Positions 44,522 to 56,704 are shown, counted from the first letter of the stretch. The stretch is 64,000 nt of DNA from Alentia gelatinosa (GCA_950022655.1 OX465592.1:744001-808000); one strand, 5' to 3'. A program made the numbers and translations. Notes: generated by a model from the letters alone, not told the origin.

Positions 44522-46270
44522 TAATAATTTACTGTTTTGATCCCCGCGTGAGGTCCAGTGCCTTTCTGACATACACCACATCATAGCCAAGTATCATTGT
44601 TATCAAATCTTAATAAAATTAGCATCGACCTCATACCTCAAACTCCGCTGAATAGAACTCTCAAACAAATCCTCGTGTTATTCAAACCAAACGTTCCGTG
44701 GTGACACAAGAGGACAATGCGGCCATCAGTCACGCTCCACTGACTCCAGTCCTCCTGCGCTCCGTGAATTATTGACACATCGCGAATCAATACGCAGTAA
44801 GTCGACAACCACTCTACGTCTGTAAAAACATCCCGCTGGGTTCTTTCACGGTCGCCCCCAGTCACTGCCAGTTGCCATGTTGTCAGCAGACCCACAATAA
44901 AAGGGGCCGGTCACCCCGTAAACTGTTTTCTTAGAGATTGCCGGGTGCCAGCGCTCGGCTCACCTTGGTTTAATGTGATCTTTAGGCCCTACACCGACCA
45001 ACGCCGATTCTGTTCCCGATAGGCCTTACGATTGACTTCCCGATTCTATCGTGAGGTCAGGTTTCTTAACAGGTTTCTGCGATTCACTCTACGATACCCC
45101 ACGATTGCATACCGATAGGCTGCGATTGAAACCCCAAATGGTAGAGGTCCCGATTTGTTGGATTTTTCGGAGCACATCGTAGTCTATTGTAGCGGATTGA
45201 TGAAGAAATATCTCTGGCGGGTGAAATACTGGGTGGAAAATTATGAGATTCTGGAATAAGGTGGCCCGCATATAGATATATGATCGGTGTAAATATGAAC
45301 TTATTTGATTAAGTAGTCCATTCTCCAAGGTCTATGATGTCATATATCCTGTATGTTGTCTATCTTTTTAGTGTGTACAGGGGTGAGATAAATACAGAAA
45401 GCAACTCGTTTTGGTCAAAGTCATTGTTCATTGTTCTCCAACTCGTTTAAACACTACGTGATATTCACTCGGCTGTGCCTCGTTCATATTGCTATGCATC
45501 AAACTCGTGAAGTTTGTAATTTTAAAATAAATAATTATTTTACCATCAATATGTATTGGCAACCTTTCAAATACATTGTTTGACTGAGTATTTACATTCC
45601 AGATTGGGAAAATATAACAAACTTTTATAAAACATCTGTGTACAACTGTATATGTCAAATATAGAATTAATACACGTTCAATATTGAATAGCGTTATGTC
45701 AAACAAATCTACATTCTAAAGCAGATAGGAACCATTTAATCTTAATTTTCTCCCTCACTTTAACACATACAGTGCAGTTTGTGTAGAGGGCACAGAGTGA
45801 TTGCTAGTTCCACCATTATCCGCCAGGAAACTGTAAGATAACGCCACAGCAGTCGGGGGGGGGGGGGGGGGGCAACTGTTATCACGACGCTGGAATTCCT
45901 TTAAGGCAAGCCCCAAAACATTATCTTTTATAAAATTCATTGATAACTTGTCCCGCCACCTGATGTTTTGAATGGCGTCGGGAGGCAAGATGGCGGCTTC
46001 CATATCACAATAGCTATGTTCCATATAAACAATTTACATCTGTAATCATTCAATGCGCATTATGTCTTTACAGAGGGAACGGATTCCCATTGAGAATGTT
46101 CCTCGGCGACGATGTGACGTATCCTGCACAGGAAGTTCATCGTGAAGTGTCATGGTCCATCTACACTGTGAAGGCAGAAGACCAGCGACGCGGTTTTAGA
46201 TCCCACTAAACTAAACTAAACAACTCAACAAATCGTAAATAATTTTGAGGACTTCCACATCATTATAGCT
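44522..46270. other. Intergenic, dispersed repeats, no gene
   Basis: 45310-45490 matches elements near 33.3-33.6 kb (AACTCGTTTTGGTCAAAGTC, GGGGTGAGATAAAT). 45770-46010 is an inverted relative of 20640-20800. A G run lies at 45857-45873. 44990-45110 has short CCCGAT(A/T)GGC-type repeats. Confidence 0.4.
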
Positions 46271-46600
46271 CCGGTAATCAGGGATGTCAGTTGGGGTCAG
46301 GGAAAAAGTGGAAACATTTTTCATGTGGATTTTTCTGCCTCAGAGAGACCGGGGAAACTTGAATAATATGTCCTGGTCGGCTATGGCATGGGGCTGATAG
46401 TCTGTGGGGAGATTCAAACCACTGTATATTTGAGTAAATGAGGCTAAATCAATATTATCTTTGTTTGATGCAAGGAAATGAATTACATAGACTGAATATG
46501 AAAAAGTGTGTATCCACGGAAAAGTTGAAAACTGACATCTCTGGATCTTGGCTTCATCACACACTGCGTCTGTCATACAGCCACTTCCGGTCTGGCTGTC
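46271..46600. repeat. Dispersed repeat family B, good copy
   Basis: GGGATGTCAGTTGGGGTCAG, GGAAAAAGTGGAAAC, TATGGCATGGGGCTGA and CCACGGAAAAGTTGAAAAC in order; the most complete copy in the window. Lies just downstream (coding sense) of the gene B repeat array. Confidence 0.6.
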
Positions 46601-46604
46601 GATG

Positions 46605-47525
46605 ACGTCACAGGTCACATGACGTCTGGGTTGCGGATCTTGGTCAGGTCGATAGTTGCATGGTAGCGGTACAGGTCACATGACGTCCGGGTTGCGGATC
46701 TTGGTCAGGTCGATAGTTGCGTGGTAGCGGTACAGATCAGATGACGTCTGGGTTGCGGATCTCGGTCAGGTCCATAGTTGTGTGGTAGCGGTATAGATCA
46801 CATGATGTCTGGGTTGCGGATCTTGGTCAGGTCCATAGAGGCGTGGTAGCAGTACAGATCACATGACGTCCGGGTTGCGGATCTTGGTAAGGTCGATAGT
46901 TGCATGGTAGCGGTACAGGTCACATGACGTCTGGGTTGCGGATCTTGGTCAGGTCCATAGAGGCGTGGTAGCAGTACAGATCACATGACGTCCGGGTTGC
47001 GGATCTTGGTAAGGTCAATAGTTGCATGGTAGCGGTACAGGTCACATGACGTCTGGGTTGCGGATCTTGGTAAGGTCCATAGAGGCGTGGTAGCAGTACA
47101 GGTCACATGACGTCTGGGTAGCGGATCTTGGTAAGGTTGATAGTTGCGTGGTAGCAGTACAGGTCACATGACGTCTGGGTTGCGGATCTTGGTAAGGTTG
47201 ATAGTTGCGTGGTAGCGGTACAGATCACATGATGTCTGGGTTGCGGATCTTCGTAAGGTCAATAGTTGCATGGTAGCGGTACAGATCACATGATGTCTGG
47301 GTTGCGGATCTTGGTCAGGTCAATAGTTGCGTGGTAGCGGTACAGATCACATGATGTCTGGGTTGCGGATCTTGGTCAGGTCAATAGTTGCGTGGTAGCG
47401 GTACAGGTCACATGATGTCTGGGTTGCGGATCTTGGTCAGGTCAATAGTTGCTTGGTAGCGGTACAGGTCACATGACGTCTGGGTTGCGGATCTTGGTAA
47501 GGTCGATAGTTGCATGGTAGCGGTA
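46605..47525. repeat. 61-bp minisatellite made of the gene B 3' coding end
   Basis: About 15 units of 61 bp. On the minus strand each encodes (L)YRYHATIDLTKIRNPDVM and a TGA stop, with synonymous or conservative variants (YCYHASMDL in three units, RNPDIM in several). The unit nearest the gene is the real 3' end of the reading frame (stop at 47469-47471). The rest would lie in its 3' UTR. Confidence 0.95.
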
Positions 47526-48098
47526 CATCCATTTGCCCCCGATCGTCTTCTCCCCCTGGTGGCGCTTGTAGCAACGACCACACAGGTACTTCCGGCACTG
47601 CACGCAGTAGCGCACCGGAAGTCCCGACGACGACTTGCGGCAGAAGCCGCAGAACAACGGCTTCCGGTCATGCGCCGTCAGCGAGTCGCTGAGGATGGAC
47701 TTCCGGTCCTGCGCACTGCTCTTATCGTCGCGGACGTCGACGGTCAACATCGGCGCCAGAATATCCTGCGAGCTGCGCACGCCGCCGTACCTCTCACTTC
47801 CGGTCGACGACGAGCCACTTCCGGTGGGCGCCGCTGTGTCGGTCTTGGCTTGGCGCAGACAGCGGGGGCAGAACAGACACTGGTGTTCTCCGCTAGGGGT
47901 CGAGTCGGCCTGGGACGCCGCTGCGGACGGGGACTTCCGGTTCCGGTTGGGTTCGGTGACGTTGGGGACGCGGGCGGAGCAGCTGACACAGTCCCCAGGT
48001 GGCAGCAGGGTGTGCGTGTGTCTCAGAACCGTGGCCCTGTTGAACATGGTGGGCGCCAGGTGGCCTTTAGGGGTCAACTTTAACGTGGAGACAGACAT
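47469..48098 (-). CDS. Gene B: cysteine-rich zinc-binding protein, B-box-like C-terminus
   Basis: A 209-residue protein of unknown function, apparently with its coding sequence in one exon. An in-frame TAA lies 12 nt before the first ATG, which supports that start; a second ATG at residue 18 has a better context (CCCACCATGT). Cysteines: C37-x2-C40, C74-x2-C77-x2-C80, then a Ser/Thr-rich low-complexity linker (residues 85-145), then C150-x2-C153-x11-C165-x2-C168-x4-C173-x2-C176-x3-H180 ... H195. The last block resembles a B-box zinc finger. There is no RING, signal peptide or membrane segment. Shared with gene A: CxFCxxCL, CGFC, R(F/Y)CxxC, CxxC and HAT(V/I)DL in the same order, so the two are probable paralogues in opposite orientation about 27 kb apart. 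The final codons are tandemly duplicated downstream. Coding is GC-rich against AT-rich flanks. Confidence 0.82.
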   Translation of the reverse strand: MSVSTLKLTPKGHLAPTMFNRATVLRHTHTLLPPGDCVSCSARVPNVTEPNRNRKSPSAAASQADSTPSGEHQCLFCPRCLRQAKTDTAAPTGSGSSSTGSERYGGVRSSQDILAPMLTVDVRDDKSSAQDRKSILSDSLTAHDRKPLFCGFCRKSSSGLPVRYCVQCRKYLCGRCYKRHQGEKTIGGKWMYRYHATIDLTKIRNPDVM

Positions 48099-48699
48099 AA
48101 CGACTTTACTTTAATGAGAAACTTCTCAAACTCCTCCCCATAAAAATACAGACGAATACCTTTACAGCCACGGCCCACAAGGTTTCATGAAATGCCTCCG
48201 CTCCTGGTGAGAGAAATCTCAATGATTCGTAAGAATGGTTCCGCCGTGATTGGAGAGTCAGAGTGTCCAGAAACGTCGCAGAGTCCGATCAGGAGAAATC
48301 CTGGTGACTGCTTTACCGTCTTGATACAGCACTCTACTCCTCACATGGTCACACCAGGACTTAACACACAGGATCCAAATGATCCACACAGATCCACTAA
48401 ACAGAATACACCACTTTGTGCCCACAACTCGGTCCCTGGAGTGAGCAGGTAACTATCTTCCAGCAGGTAGGTAACAATCTCCAAGCAGGTATCTATCTCC
48501 AACGTCAACAAAACAACACTGACTCACAGGAAGTTCATCCGGGTGTCACGCGGGCAGGTAGCATCCGACTGGGAGCTCGCTAGGGGGCGGCAGTGGCGTG
48601 GGGTCAGTGAGGGGGCGGTGTGAGGGGCGTGTCGGGGGACAGGCGCCGTGTGCCGCACCTCAGGTGTGTCCAGGTGAGTGAGGCCGTCCCAGGTGGGCT
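48099..48699. other. Upstream region of gene B
   Basis: On the minus strand, GAACTTCCT followed by GTGAGTCAG (about 48530-48515) is a good donor and could end a 5' exon, but I see no matching strong acceptor before the gene B ATG. 48590-48650 is CpG-rich (GGGGGCGG-type) and may be a promoter. 48425-48500 has short CAGGTA(A/T)CTATCT repeats. Confidence 0.35.
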
Positions 48700-49117
48700 C
48701 CTAACGGCCAGGTACAGTGTGAGACGGTGTGTGAGTGAAGAGTGTCCCTCTCTGAGTGAGTGACCGGCCGGTGTGTGAGTGAAGAGTGTCCCTCACAGAG
48801 TGAGTGTACGGCCGGTGTGTGTGTGATGAGTGTCCCTAACTGAGTGAGTGACCGGCCGGTGTGTGAGTGAAGAGTGTCCCTAACTAAGTGAGTGTCCGGC
48901 CGGTGTGTGTGTGATGAGTGTCCCTCTCAGAGTGAGTGTCCGGCCGGTGTGTGAGTGAAGAGTGTCCCTCTGTGAGTGAGTGACCAGCCGGTGTGTGTAG
49001 TGAGTGTCCCTCTATGAGTGAGTGACCAGCCGGTGTGTGTAGTGAGTGTCCCTCTGTGAGTGAGTGACCGGCCGGTGTGTGAGTGAAGAGTGTCCCTCTG
49101 TGAATGAGTGACCAGCC
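48700..49117. repeat. ~46-bp minisatellite, left part
   Basis: Nine units of GTGTGTGAGTGAAGAGTGTC plus CCTCTCTGAGTGAGTGACCG and GCCG, with TGATGAGTGTCC variants. Interrupted at 49118 by a LINE; the same array resumes at 52597. Confidence 0.95.
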
Positions 49118-49634
49118 GAGGTGTTTTTTATTTTTTTTTTTTTTTAATTTTCGTTATTTATACTGTAAGGACATCGGCTAACCACTGGTATGATTTGCCC
49201 TTACAGTTCAAAATACAGATCAAAACACAATCACTACTTTCCAATCTCTACAATGATAAAAATTTAACAAAACAAATCTAGAGAAACATTTCCTCTGTGC
49301 ACTGAAGAGATCGGTCGGGAGACACAAAACTCAGTCCATTTTGTGTAACCCTATTTTAACTATATATACTAAACAAGTCCTTATGTTGGCTTGAGGATAC
49401 ACCTCAAAAATTCAATATGAAAATAGATAGTTTCTGAAGATAAATAAAGTCTGTGTTTTCAGCTCCTGGTTTTGACTCATGCGTTGTGCAGTCCTTAAGG
49501 AGTACACCAGTACATTTATCATTTTACATTCAAATGGTCCTAGACCAGTACATACATGTCATGAGTTTTGAATACAAAAATAAAAATAAGGGTAGTTCAC
49601 TCAGCCAGAGGTGAATCCCAATTCCAAGGGCCTC

Positions 49635-51663
49635 CTATCCTTTCTTTAACATGTTCTTTACACTTCGTTTTTTGGTTACATACTTAAATCTTTCATAAGA
49701 GTCGATATTTCTAGTACTGGGACACAGCACATTCCAAAGCACAGCTCCCCTATACAGTGTACTGACCTTATATTTTTCATACTTGGGTTTCATAGTAGAG
49801 AAAACGATACCCTCATTTTGTCTTGTGCATCTTTGCGAAACTTTAACTAGGTTAGTGTCGTTTTGTTTTTTGTACATAAAATTCAGCAGGTGGCTTTCCC
49901 TCCTTTTATCTAGCGTGGCAAAACCTGCATTTTTGTGTACCTCGAGATCAGAAATTTTACGTTGCTCTCTATTGGCTATCCTTAGAGCCTTTGTTTGGAT
50001 ACTCTGTAATTTCTTCAAACACGACTTTGGCCCATTACCATATAACACATCTCCATATTCTAAATATGGCATAATGAGAGATTTGACAATAGTCATTGCC
50101 GTAAATTTATCCAAAAACTTCCTGATTTTACCTAATACATACAATTTGTGGGCAGCCAGTTTAATACAATTTTCCATATGTTTCGAGAAAGTGAGGCCAT
50201 GATCTAAAATAATACCTAAATACTTATACAAGTACACTCTTTCAATTAAATTTTCATTTAAGGCCACTTGTTCAAAATTCAGTTTTCTAATGTTATTTGG
50301 TAAACCAAATACCATACATTTAGTCTTCAGCTCGTTAATGGTTAACTTATTAGCACGACACCACATAGATACTACTTTCAATCTTTCGTTCATCTGTGTA
50401 CACAAGTCTTCATGAGGATATCCCTGAACATAAACTACTGTATCGTCCGCATACAGTTTAATATTACTATCATTCATTTTCTTAGCCAAATCGTTTATGT
50501 ACAACAAGAAGAAAAATGGTCCCAAAATGGAACCCTGGGGCACCCCACAACTAATATCTTTGCGATCAGAATTTAGCCCATTCACAAACCTACTCTGCGT
50601 TCTGTTAATGAGATAATTCCTAATCCAATGTAGCATTTTCCCCCCCCACTCCTATAAGCTTTAATTTTTTAATAAGAATACTGTGGTTAACCGTATCAAA
50701 TGCTTTAGATTGATCTATAAAAGTTGCTATTGTAATTTTGTTCTCATTTATTCCCTTTAAAATGTCTTCTATTAATAAAGATGTTGTATTAGTTGTGGAG
50801 TGCCCAGACCTAAACCCTCCCTGACAATCTGTGAGGATTTCATATCTATCACAGTATTCGGTCAGTCTCTTATGCACTATCTTTTCCATCAGTTTACCCA
50901 TAATTGGAAGTAGGGAAACTGGTCTAAGGTTTGACACCGATCTCTTCCCAGCTTGTTTAATTAAAGGTACAACTTGGGCGGCTTTCCAGGAATCTGGTAT
51001 CTCACCTAGGGTGAAAGATAAGTTGAACAGGTGTGTCACTTTCTCTGGTATGGCCAACAAAGCTGCTTTGATAAATTTAGTTGAAACCCTATCAATACCT
51101 GAGGTCTTCCAAATTTTGATAGCTGTAATAACCTCCGTGACTTCGTCATCATTAGTTTGAACCATCTCCAATTTAGATTCCAAGGGTGTATCGAAGTATT
51201 CCCATGAACTGTCAATTTTAGATGCCAATTTAGGCCCAATCTGTACGAAAAAATCATTAATATAATTGGGCAACTCATTCTCATCCACTTCCTCATTATC
51301 CCTGTCATCCAAGATTTTAATCTTTTCATTCAACCTCTTTTTTGGCAACAACCCATTGATTTCTTTCCAAAACCTCTTCCCATCATTTTAAAATTTATTC
51401 AGATTTTCTTTCACAAAATTCTGTTTGGCTTGGTTAACTGTTGTTTTAGTAAAGTTTCTTAAGACTCTGGCTCTTGCCCAGTCCTGTCCTTTATTACTTT
51501 TCCTAGCTGTCTTCAGCGCCCTGTCTTTATCCTTTATTAGTTCCAGGAGTTCGTTAGTGACCCATATTTCCTTTGGTTTAGCAATTTTAAACTTTTTAAT
51601 AGGACACTGTTTATCCAACACTTTCCTAATCTTTTCTAACATTATATCCCAGGCAGAATTCAC
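49635..51663 (-). pseudogene. LINE reverse transcriptase domain, broken by one stop and one frameshift
   Basis: 51388-51663 is the linker between endonuclease and RT and ends at an in-frame stop (51388-51390). 50620-51351 carries the RT finger/palm motifs (KTSGIDRV, LRPVSLLPIMGKLMEK, DCQGGFRSGHST and the FIDQSKAFDTV catalytic motif A). The frame then shifts at an 8-base C run (50640-50647). 49635-50636 carries CGVPQGSILGP, YINDL, the YADDT catalytic motif C and the thumb. The tail of the ORF ends at 49635. Inactive as it stands. Confidence 0.92.
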
Positions 51664-52534
51664 GTTTTTTTTCCCTCATGAAAGTCTCCCAATTAGATTC
51701 TTTAATCTCATTCTGAAATCTAGCCTCGTCAAATAAACGGTGTGACCTTCCCTCAAATTCGATACTATCTTTTATGACAGCTGATCTCCCACACACTAAC
51801 ACTGTTGGTATGTGATCACTAATAGCCACATTTAAGAGACCATTTAATTTTAAGTGCTCTATGTTTGTAAGCATCCAGTCCAGGCAGGTTGCTGTTTCTT
51901 CACAAATTCTCGTATACTCTTTGACCAGTTGCATTATCCCTCTTGCTTTTAACCATGCTTTGAAATCCTTAACTAGAACGTTTGGGTTCTCCATCCAGTC
52001 GATGTTATAGTCACCCATCAACAACAGTTCCTTTTTATTGCCATCAATAGTATCTATCATTTCTTGAATTAACTCTATCCCCGCCACTTTTGCCCCATCT
52101 CTTGGTCTATATATTGAACCTAAATACAATTCTTTTTGATTCACTCTCTTTATCTTTACCCAAATAGCCTCAATGTCAATTTCTGATCTATACATAATTT
52201 CATTTTTAATTATTTCTGTTTCGAAAACATCTTTAACATAAATGGCCACACCTCCTCCCTTTTTAATTTCCCCTGTAGTTTGGTTTAACCATGCCCTATC
52301 CTTTCTGTAAATATTATAACCATCCAGTTCGAATAAGACGTCTGGGGTAACACTCTCCAACCAAGTTTCGGTTACACAAATTGCATCAAAAACTCCCATC
52401 AACTGAGCCTTAATTAAGTTAATCTTGCTAGGGATACTACAAGAATTTATGTGACAGACCTTAAAACCTCTGGCATCCTGAACATCTTCAATATCAATCA
52501 TAATCTGCACAGGTATACCATGGACTACCAACAA
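51626..52534 (-). pseudogene. LINE apurinic endonuclease domain, frameshifted
   Basis: Motifs in order: HINSCSIPSK near the N-terminus, CVTETWL, GGGVAIYVKD, YRPRDG, LLLMGDYNIDW, LDWMLTN and ISDHIP. These are the metal-binding and catalytic motifs of a non-LTR retrotransposon AP endonuclease, which nicks target DNA to prime reverse transcription. The frame shifts at an 8-base homopolymer (51665-51672) just before the ORF end and continues at 51663. Confidence 0.9.
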
Positions 52535-52596
52535 CAGTTTGAAAAAGAGACATTGTTAACTTCAAAAAACTACATTTGGGACTGTGGCAGAGGTGT

Positions 52597-53115
52597 GTGT
52601 GATGAGTGTCCCTCTGTGAGTGAGTGACTGGCCGGTGTGTGAGTGAAGAGTGTCCCTCTCTGAGTGAGTGTCCAGCCGGTGTGTGAGTGAAGAATGTCCC
52701 TCTGTGAGTGAGTGTACGGCCGGTGTGTGTATGATGAGTGTCCCTCTCTGAGTGAGTGTACGGCCAGTGTGTGTGTGGTAAGTGTCCCTCAGTGAGTGAG
52801 TGTCAGGCCGGTGCGTGAGTGATGAGTGTCCCTCTGTGAGTGAGTGTACAGCCGGTGTGTGAGTGATGAGTGTCCCTCTGTGAGTGAGTGTACAGCCGGT
52901 GTGTGTGTGATGAGTGTCCCTCTCTGAGTGAGTGTACGGCCGGTGTGTGTGTGATGAGTGTCCCTCTCTGAGTGAGTGTCAGGCCGGTGTGTGTGTGGTG
53001 AGTGTCCCTCTCTGAGTGAGTGTACGGCCGGTGTTTGAGTGATGAGTGTCCCTCTCTGAGTGAGTGTACGGCCGGTGTGTGTGTGATGAGTGTCCCTCTC
53101 TGAGTGAGTGTACGG
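52597..53115. repeat. ~46-bp minisatellite, right part
   Basis: Continuation of the array at 48700-49117: about 11 units with GTGAGTGATGAGTGTCCCTC and GAGTGAGTGTACGGCCGGTG. More TGATGAG and TACGGCC variants than the left part. The minus open frame at 52789-53262 is an artefact. Confidence 0.95.
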
Positions 53116-55205
53116 TATATCTGCTCTGCTGACCTTCAAAGTGTTTGTCTGACAGCTGGAATTTCTGTTGTGGGAGGGTCTCAGTTCAGTGAAATGTTCT
53201 CTCTTGAAGGATATTTTTTGTGAAGAGCAAATCTTTATTTCATTCACATTTTTCAAATACATTGTTCAGTTTTACAATTTCCTTACATTTCTTTAGTACG
53301 CATTGGTGTGTCGTTTCATAGACTGGCACATCGTGTCTAGAGTATTGTCGTCTATTCACATTGCTCACTTTTTTACAGATTTTGTTTTATCCCACCCCCC
53401 CCCCTTAGATAAAGGTAACTAACCCAATTACAGCATGTCTGATTCTTCTTATTCTACTCTCCTGATTGCCATTCTTGCATTTTGATCTGGTCACATTTTG
53501 CTTCAGACAAAGTAAGAGATTTTCATAAAGTCAATCAGGCAATGACAACCTGATTCTGCCGTTCTGCGTGCTATAGTAGATCCACAAACTTGTAAATGTA
53601 ATTCATTGATCTCCCCAAAGCCACCCTTGTATCGATCAACATGTGTGTCACGACGGGGTCTTTGTGTTACACGCAGATCTATATTTACATACACTGTAAT
53701 AATTAGTACCGCATTCAAGTACATCAGCGTTCTGCGCGGTTCTTTGAATTGTCTCCAACCTCAACATATTTGTGACACAGTCCCCCATTTAATATTTGTT
53801 TCTCCATACTCCATGGGTATTGAGTACGTGTTCCTTATGTTAAGTCTATGGAGAAAAAACACCGGGGGTGAGATAAAGAGATAATAACTCGTAACAGCTG
53901 ATATCATTCTCTACTTGTTCTGTATTCTCACTGTAATGACTAACAATCAACTGAACTGATCGGCTTTGTGTTATAGAAACCCTTGGTAAAGTATTAAAAA
54001 AACCCTGAAATTCTTCAAATGGAAATAAGTTTACCTACACCACTCCATATCAGAGTTTAATCATTTTGGTGGTTGAGTTCTTGTGTTGGCCAAGTACCTG
54101 ATGTTAGAGAGTTAAGTCTAAAGTGTCCATGCCAGAATATCCAGACAGAGATTTGGGCCAATTTGTTCCAGGAGTGTCTCTGAGCGGTTCACCTGCTCCG
54201 AGACGATTCGCGCCACCAGGGCCCGGCCTCAGGCGACCTGTAAACGTGTTCTCCGTGAATGGCATCTCGACGATCGCCAGAGGAATATTTACCTCAGTTG
54301 GAAAAGATAAATTATGGGGGAAAAGAAAAAACCTCAGTACTTCTACATGAAATGATGTAAAGCTTTGTCAACATTAATTCCTAAAATTGAATTAGCCGAT
54401 CTGCAGTTACATAATGGACTACATGGGGATGTAGCGGATCTAGTCATTGTGAGAGTGTTTAGAATCTTTTACTATATACCACTGCGGTATTGTCAAGATT
54501 ATTGACAACATTTCATACAATTGTTTATATGCCGTGAGTTGTCTTTGCTGAATGATATCACAAAGCGGAGCTGAGTGGTATCTGTAGCAGACGACAATCG
54601 ACGCCAGGTAAACAATCATATGAATACAAGCGGCATTTTGATTTTAACCTCGTCCATCGTTTTGTAATTGCATATGCTGCCCGTGGCATATAAATATTGT
54701 ATGCCATAACCGTGGAATATACTCACACTCATCCTCCATAACACGACAGCTATGTGCCCTGTATATGTCCATGACTGAGGCACACAGGGCCCAGGGACCG
54801 GGTCCCGCCGGCCGTGATCGATATCGTGGTCTAACCACATTAATATTGACACTGGCGCCCTGCCCCTTCCCGCCTCCCCTGCCAGCCTCTAATGTACGCC
54901 ATCCGGGGGCGTTTTACTTCCCCGCTCCCACCTCATACACACAGAAGTAATGGTCAGTGTTAATTTGACATGACCACAGCATACTCTGTGTCTGTGTACC
55001 CGAGCAATGTTCGCAAATACACGCGTGGTGCTACATTCAGGCTCAATCTGAACCGCGAAAATAAGTTACAAGCACTGGTATTCAGTGGATCATTAAAAAT
55101 TAAAATCACACAACACTTCAGACTTCAGTTGATTAAATAGTCATGTAACTTGTGCCCCACCCTGCTGGGCGAAATGGTCTAATCGTCAAAACAGTTCATG
55201 GACTT
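53116..55205. other. Intergenic, no confident gene
   Basis: 53785-53880 is a GTGAGATAAAG-family element (ATTGAGTACGTGTTCC, CTATGGAGAAAAAACAC). A C run lies at 53394-53404. The open frame at 54123-54350 (75 codons, proline/glycine-rich) has a possible acceptor CATGCCAG, but no recognised domain. 54770-54830 is GC-rich. Confidence 0.35.
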
Positions 55206-55430
55206 TGCGGTGTTTGTGGAGGGAACAAGTTTGGAATAATATTTTGAATCATTACGTAGCTTCTAAGTACTTGCATGTAGCGGAAACAAGTTTGGAATAA
55301 TATTTTGAATCATTACGTAGCTTCTAAGTACTTGCATGTAGCGGAAACAAGTTTGGAATAATATTTTGAATCATTACGTAGCTTCTAAGTACTTGCATGT
55401 AGCGGAAACAAGCTTGGAATAATATTTTAT
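55206..55430. repeat. 61-bp tandem repeat, 3.6 units
   Basis: Units of GGAAACAAGTTTGGAATAAT followed by ATTTTGAATCATTACGTAGC and TTCTAAGTACTTGCATGTAGC. Almost identical copies. Confidence 0.95.
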
Positions 55431-56704
55431 TGGCTTCTTAGAGATTCAGAAAAGTAATTTCAAGCTCGACAGAATCGTTAGACAATACTAGTAATTCCAT
55501 CACTCTATTACTCTTTCTCGTTTGAACTGGTATGTGGTAGTTGTCATCAACTGTTCTGTCTTTAACATCTTGCTGAAATGTTACCACGATATCTCATTGT
55601 AATTGGATCTTCTTGATGTCAATAAATGCTGCTATTTATTAAAAAGATCTTGTTGAAATTCCAAGTATGTGCTTTATATTGACTTACAAACCATCAAACT
55701 AGATTGAACTAGTGTTCAATAAGAGATGTGTTAAAGTCTTGGTCGATGTATGCACTAGAGAACTACGTGTATTGTGTAACTCGACATGAGATCGTTAATC
55801 TCAAATACGGACATTCTGCGTGCTGCCAACACCACTTAGAGTGTCATTGTGAAACTTAATCTCACCTGTTTCATTTGGCACCGACTGCTTTGGCTTCTTT
55901 TATTGAGATTTCAGATGGCAATGGCTGTTAATTGGAGTTTAAAGCTGTGTTCATAATGGGGCGGGAGTTGACAAAGGTGTTCACATTGTGCAGCCAGTTG
56001 GCCGGGGTGACTGGTCAGTGACGTCACGGGGCTCTCAGCCGATTCTTGGCAAGCCGGGCAGTCGTAGGGAGCATTCATTAATTATGGGTGAGGGGCGCGG
56101 ACACAATCGGTAATAAAATGGACTGGCTTCCTGTCCCACTGAAATATAGGACTGGTAACGCCCAGCTACAAGTGACTTTGAACTTCCACTGGTTCCCCGT
56201 TTATTTGTAGGGGCAAGGATAACCAGCACAATCTCTCTCCCACTCTCCCAGCAGGATCTCTGCTAGGAGAGTGCCTCTGTCCCTCACGATGTTCCCCAAT
56301 ACCTTATTTCTACTTGTTTATAATGAAGGATAATAAAAGATGAAGTAATGGCAACCTTTCAAAAGGTAAGATAAATCGTCAGAATGTTTCTCTGACACCA
56401 GCGTAGTGCTAGCTGAGCACTGTTACCCATAATGCACCAGAACAATGGAGGCGCTACCCTTAGTGCGTCAAAAAATGGTGGGTGTTACCTGGCCTATAAT
56501 GTGAGCAGGCACATAGGCCAGGCTTTCAGGATATAAAGAAAACTAGGACATTTGTTGAGTTCACCTGGAAGTAGATGGCGCCACGAAGCTGATATACCCC
56601 TAAAAAGTTGGCCCTACCCTCTGAAAAACTCCCCCCCCCCCCCCCCCCCCCTCAGCCACAATTACTGAACACTCCTTTAATCAAGAACTCACTGAGGAAT
56701 ATTG
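55431..56704. other. Unassigned intergenic sequence
   Basis: AT-rich, with a GC-richer part at 55960-56060 and a C run at 56631-56652. No gene or known element recognised. Confidence 0.3.

Larger units (their letters stand above)
49118..52596 (-). mobile_element. 5'-truncated LINE (CR1/L2/Jockey-like) with poly(A) tail and target duplication
   Basis: The element spans 49125-52589 on the minus strand, flanked by GAGGTGT at 49118-49124 and 52590-52596. The poly(A) tail is seen as the T run at 49124-49147. It encodes an AP-type endonuclease followed by a reverse transcriptase. There is only about 55 bp before the endonuclease frame, so any ORF1 and 5' UTR are missing; it may be a single-ORF type element. 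Inserted in the 46-bp minisatellite. The clade is inferred from motif style only. Confidence 0.9.

Noticed and set aside
54123..54350. 75-codon plus-strand frame with proline/glycine-rich start
   Set aside because: A possible acceptor exists, but there is no recognised domain, no donor (the frame ends at a stop) and no neighbouring exon.
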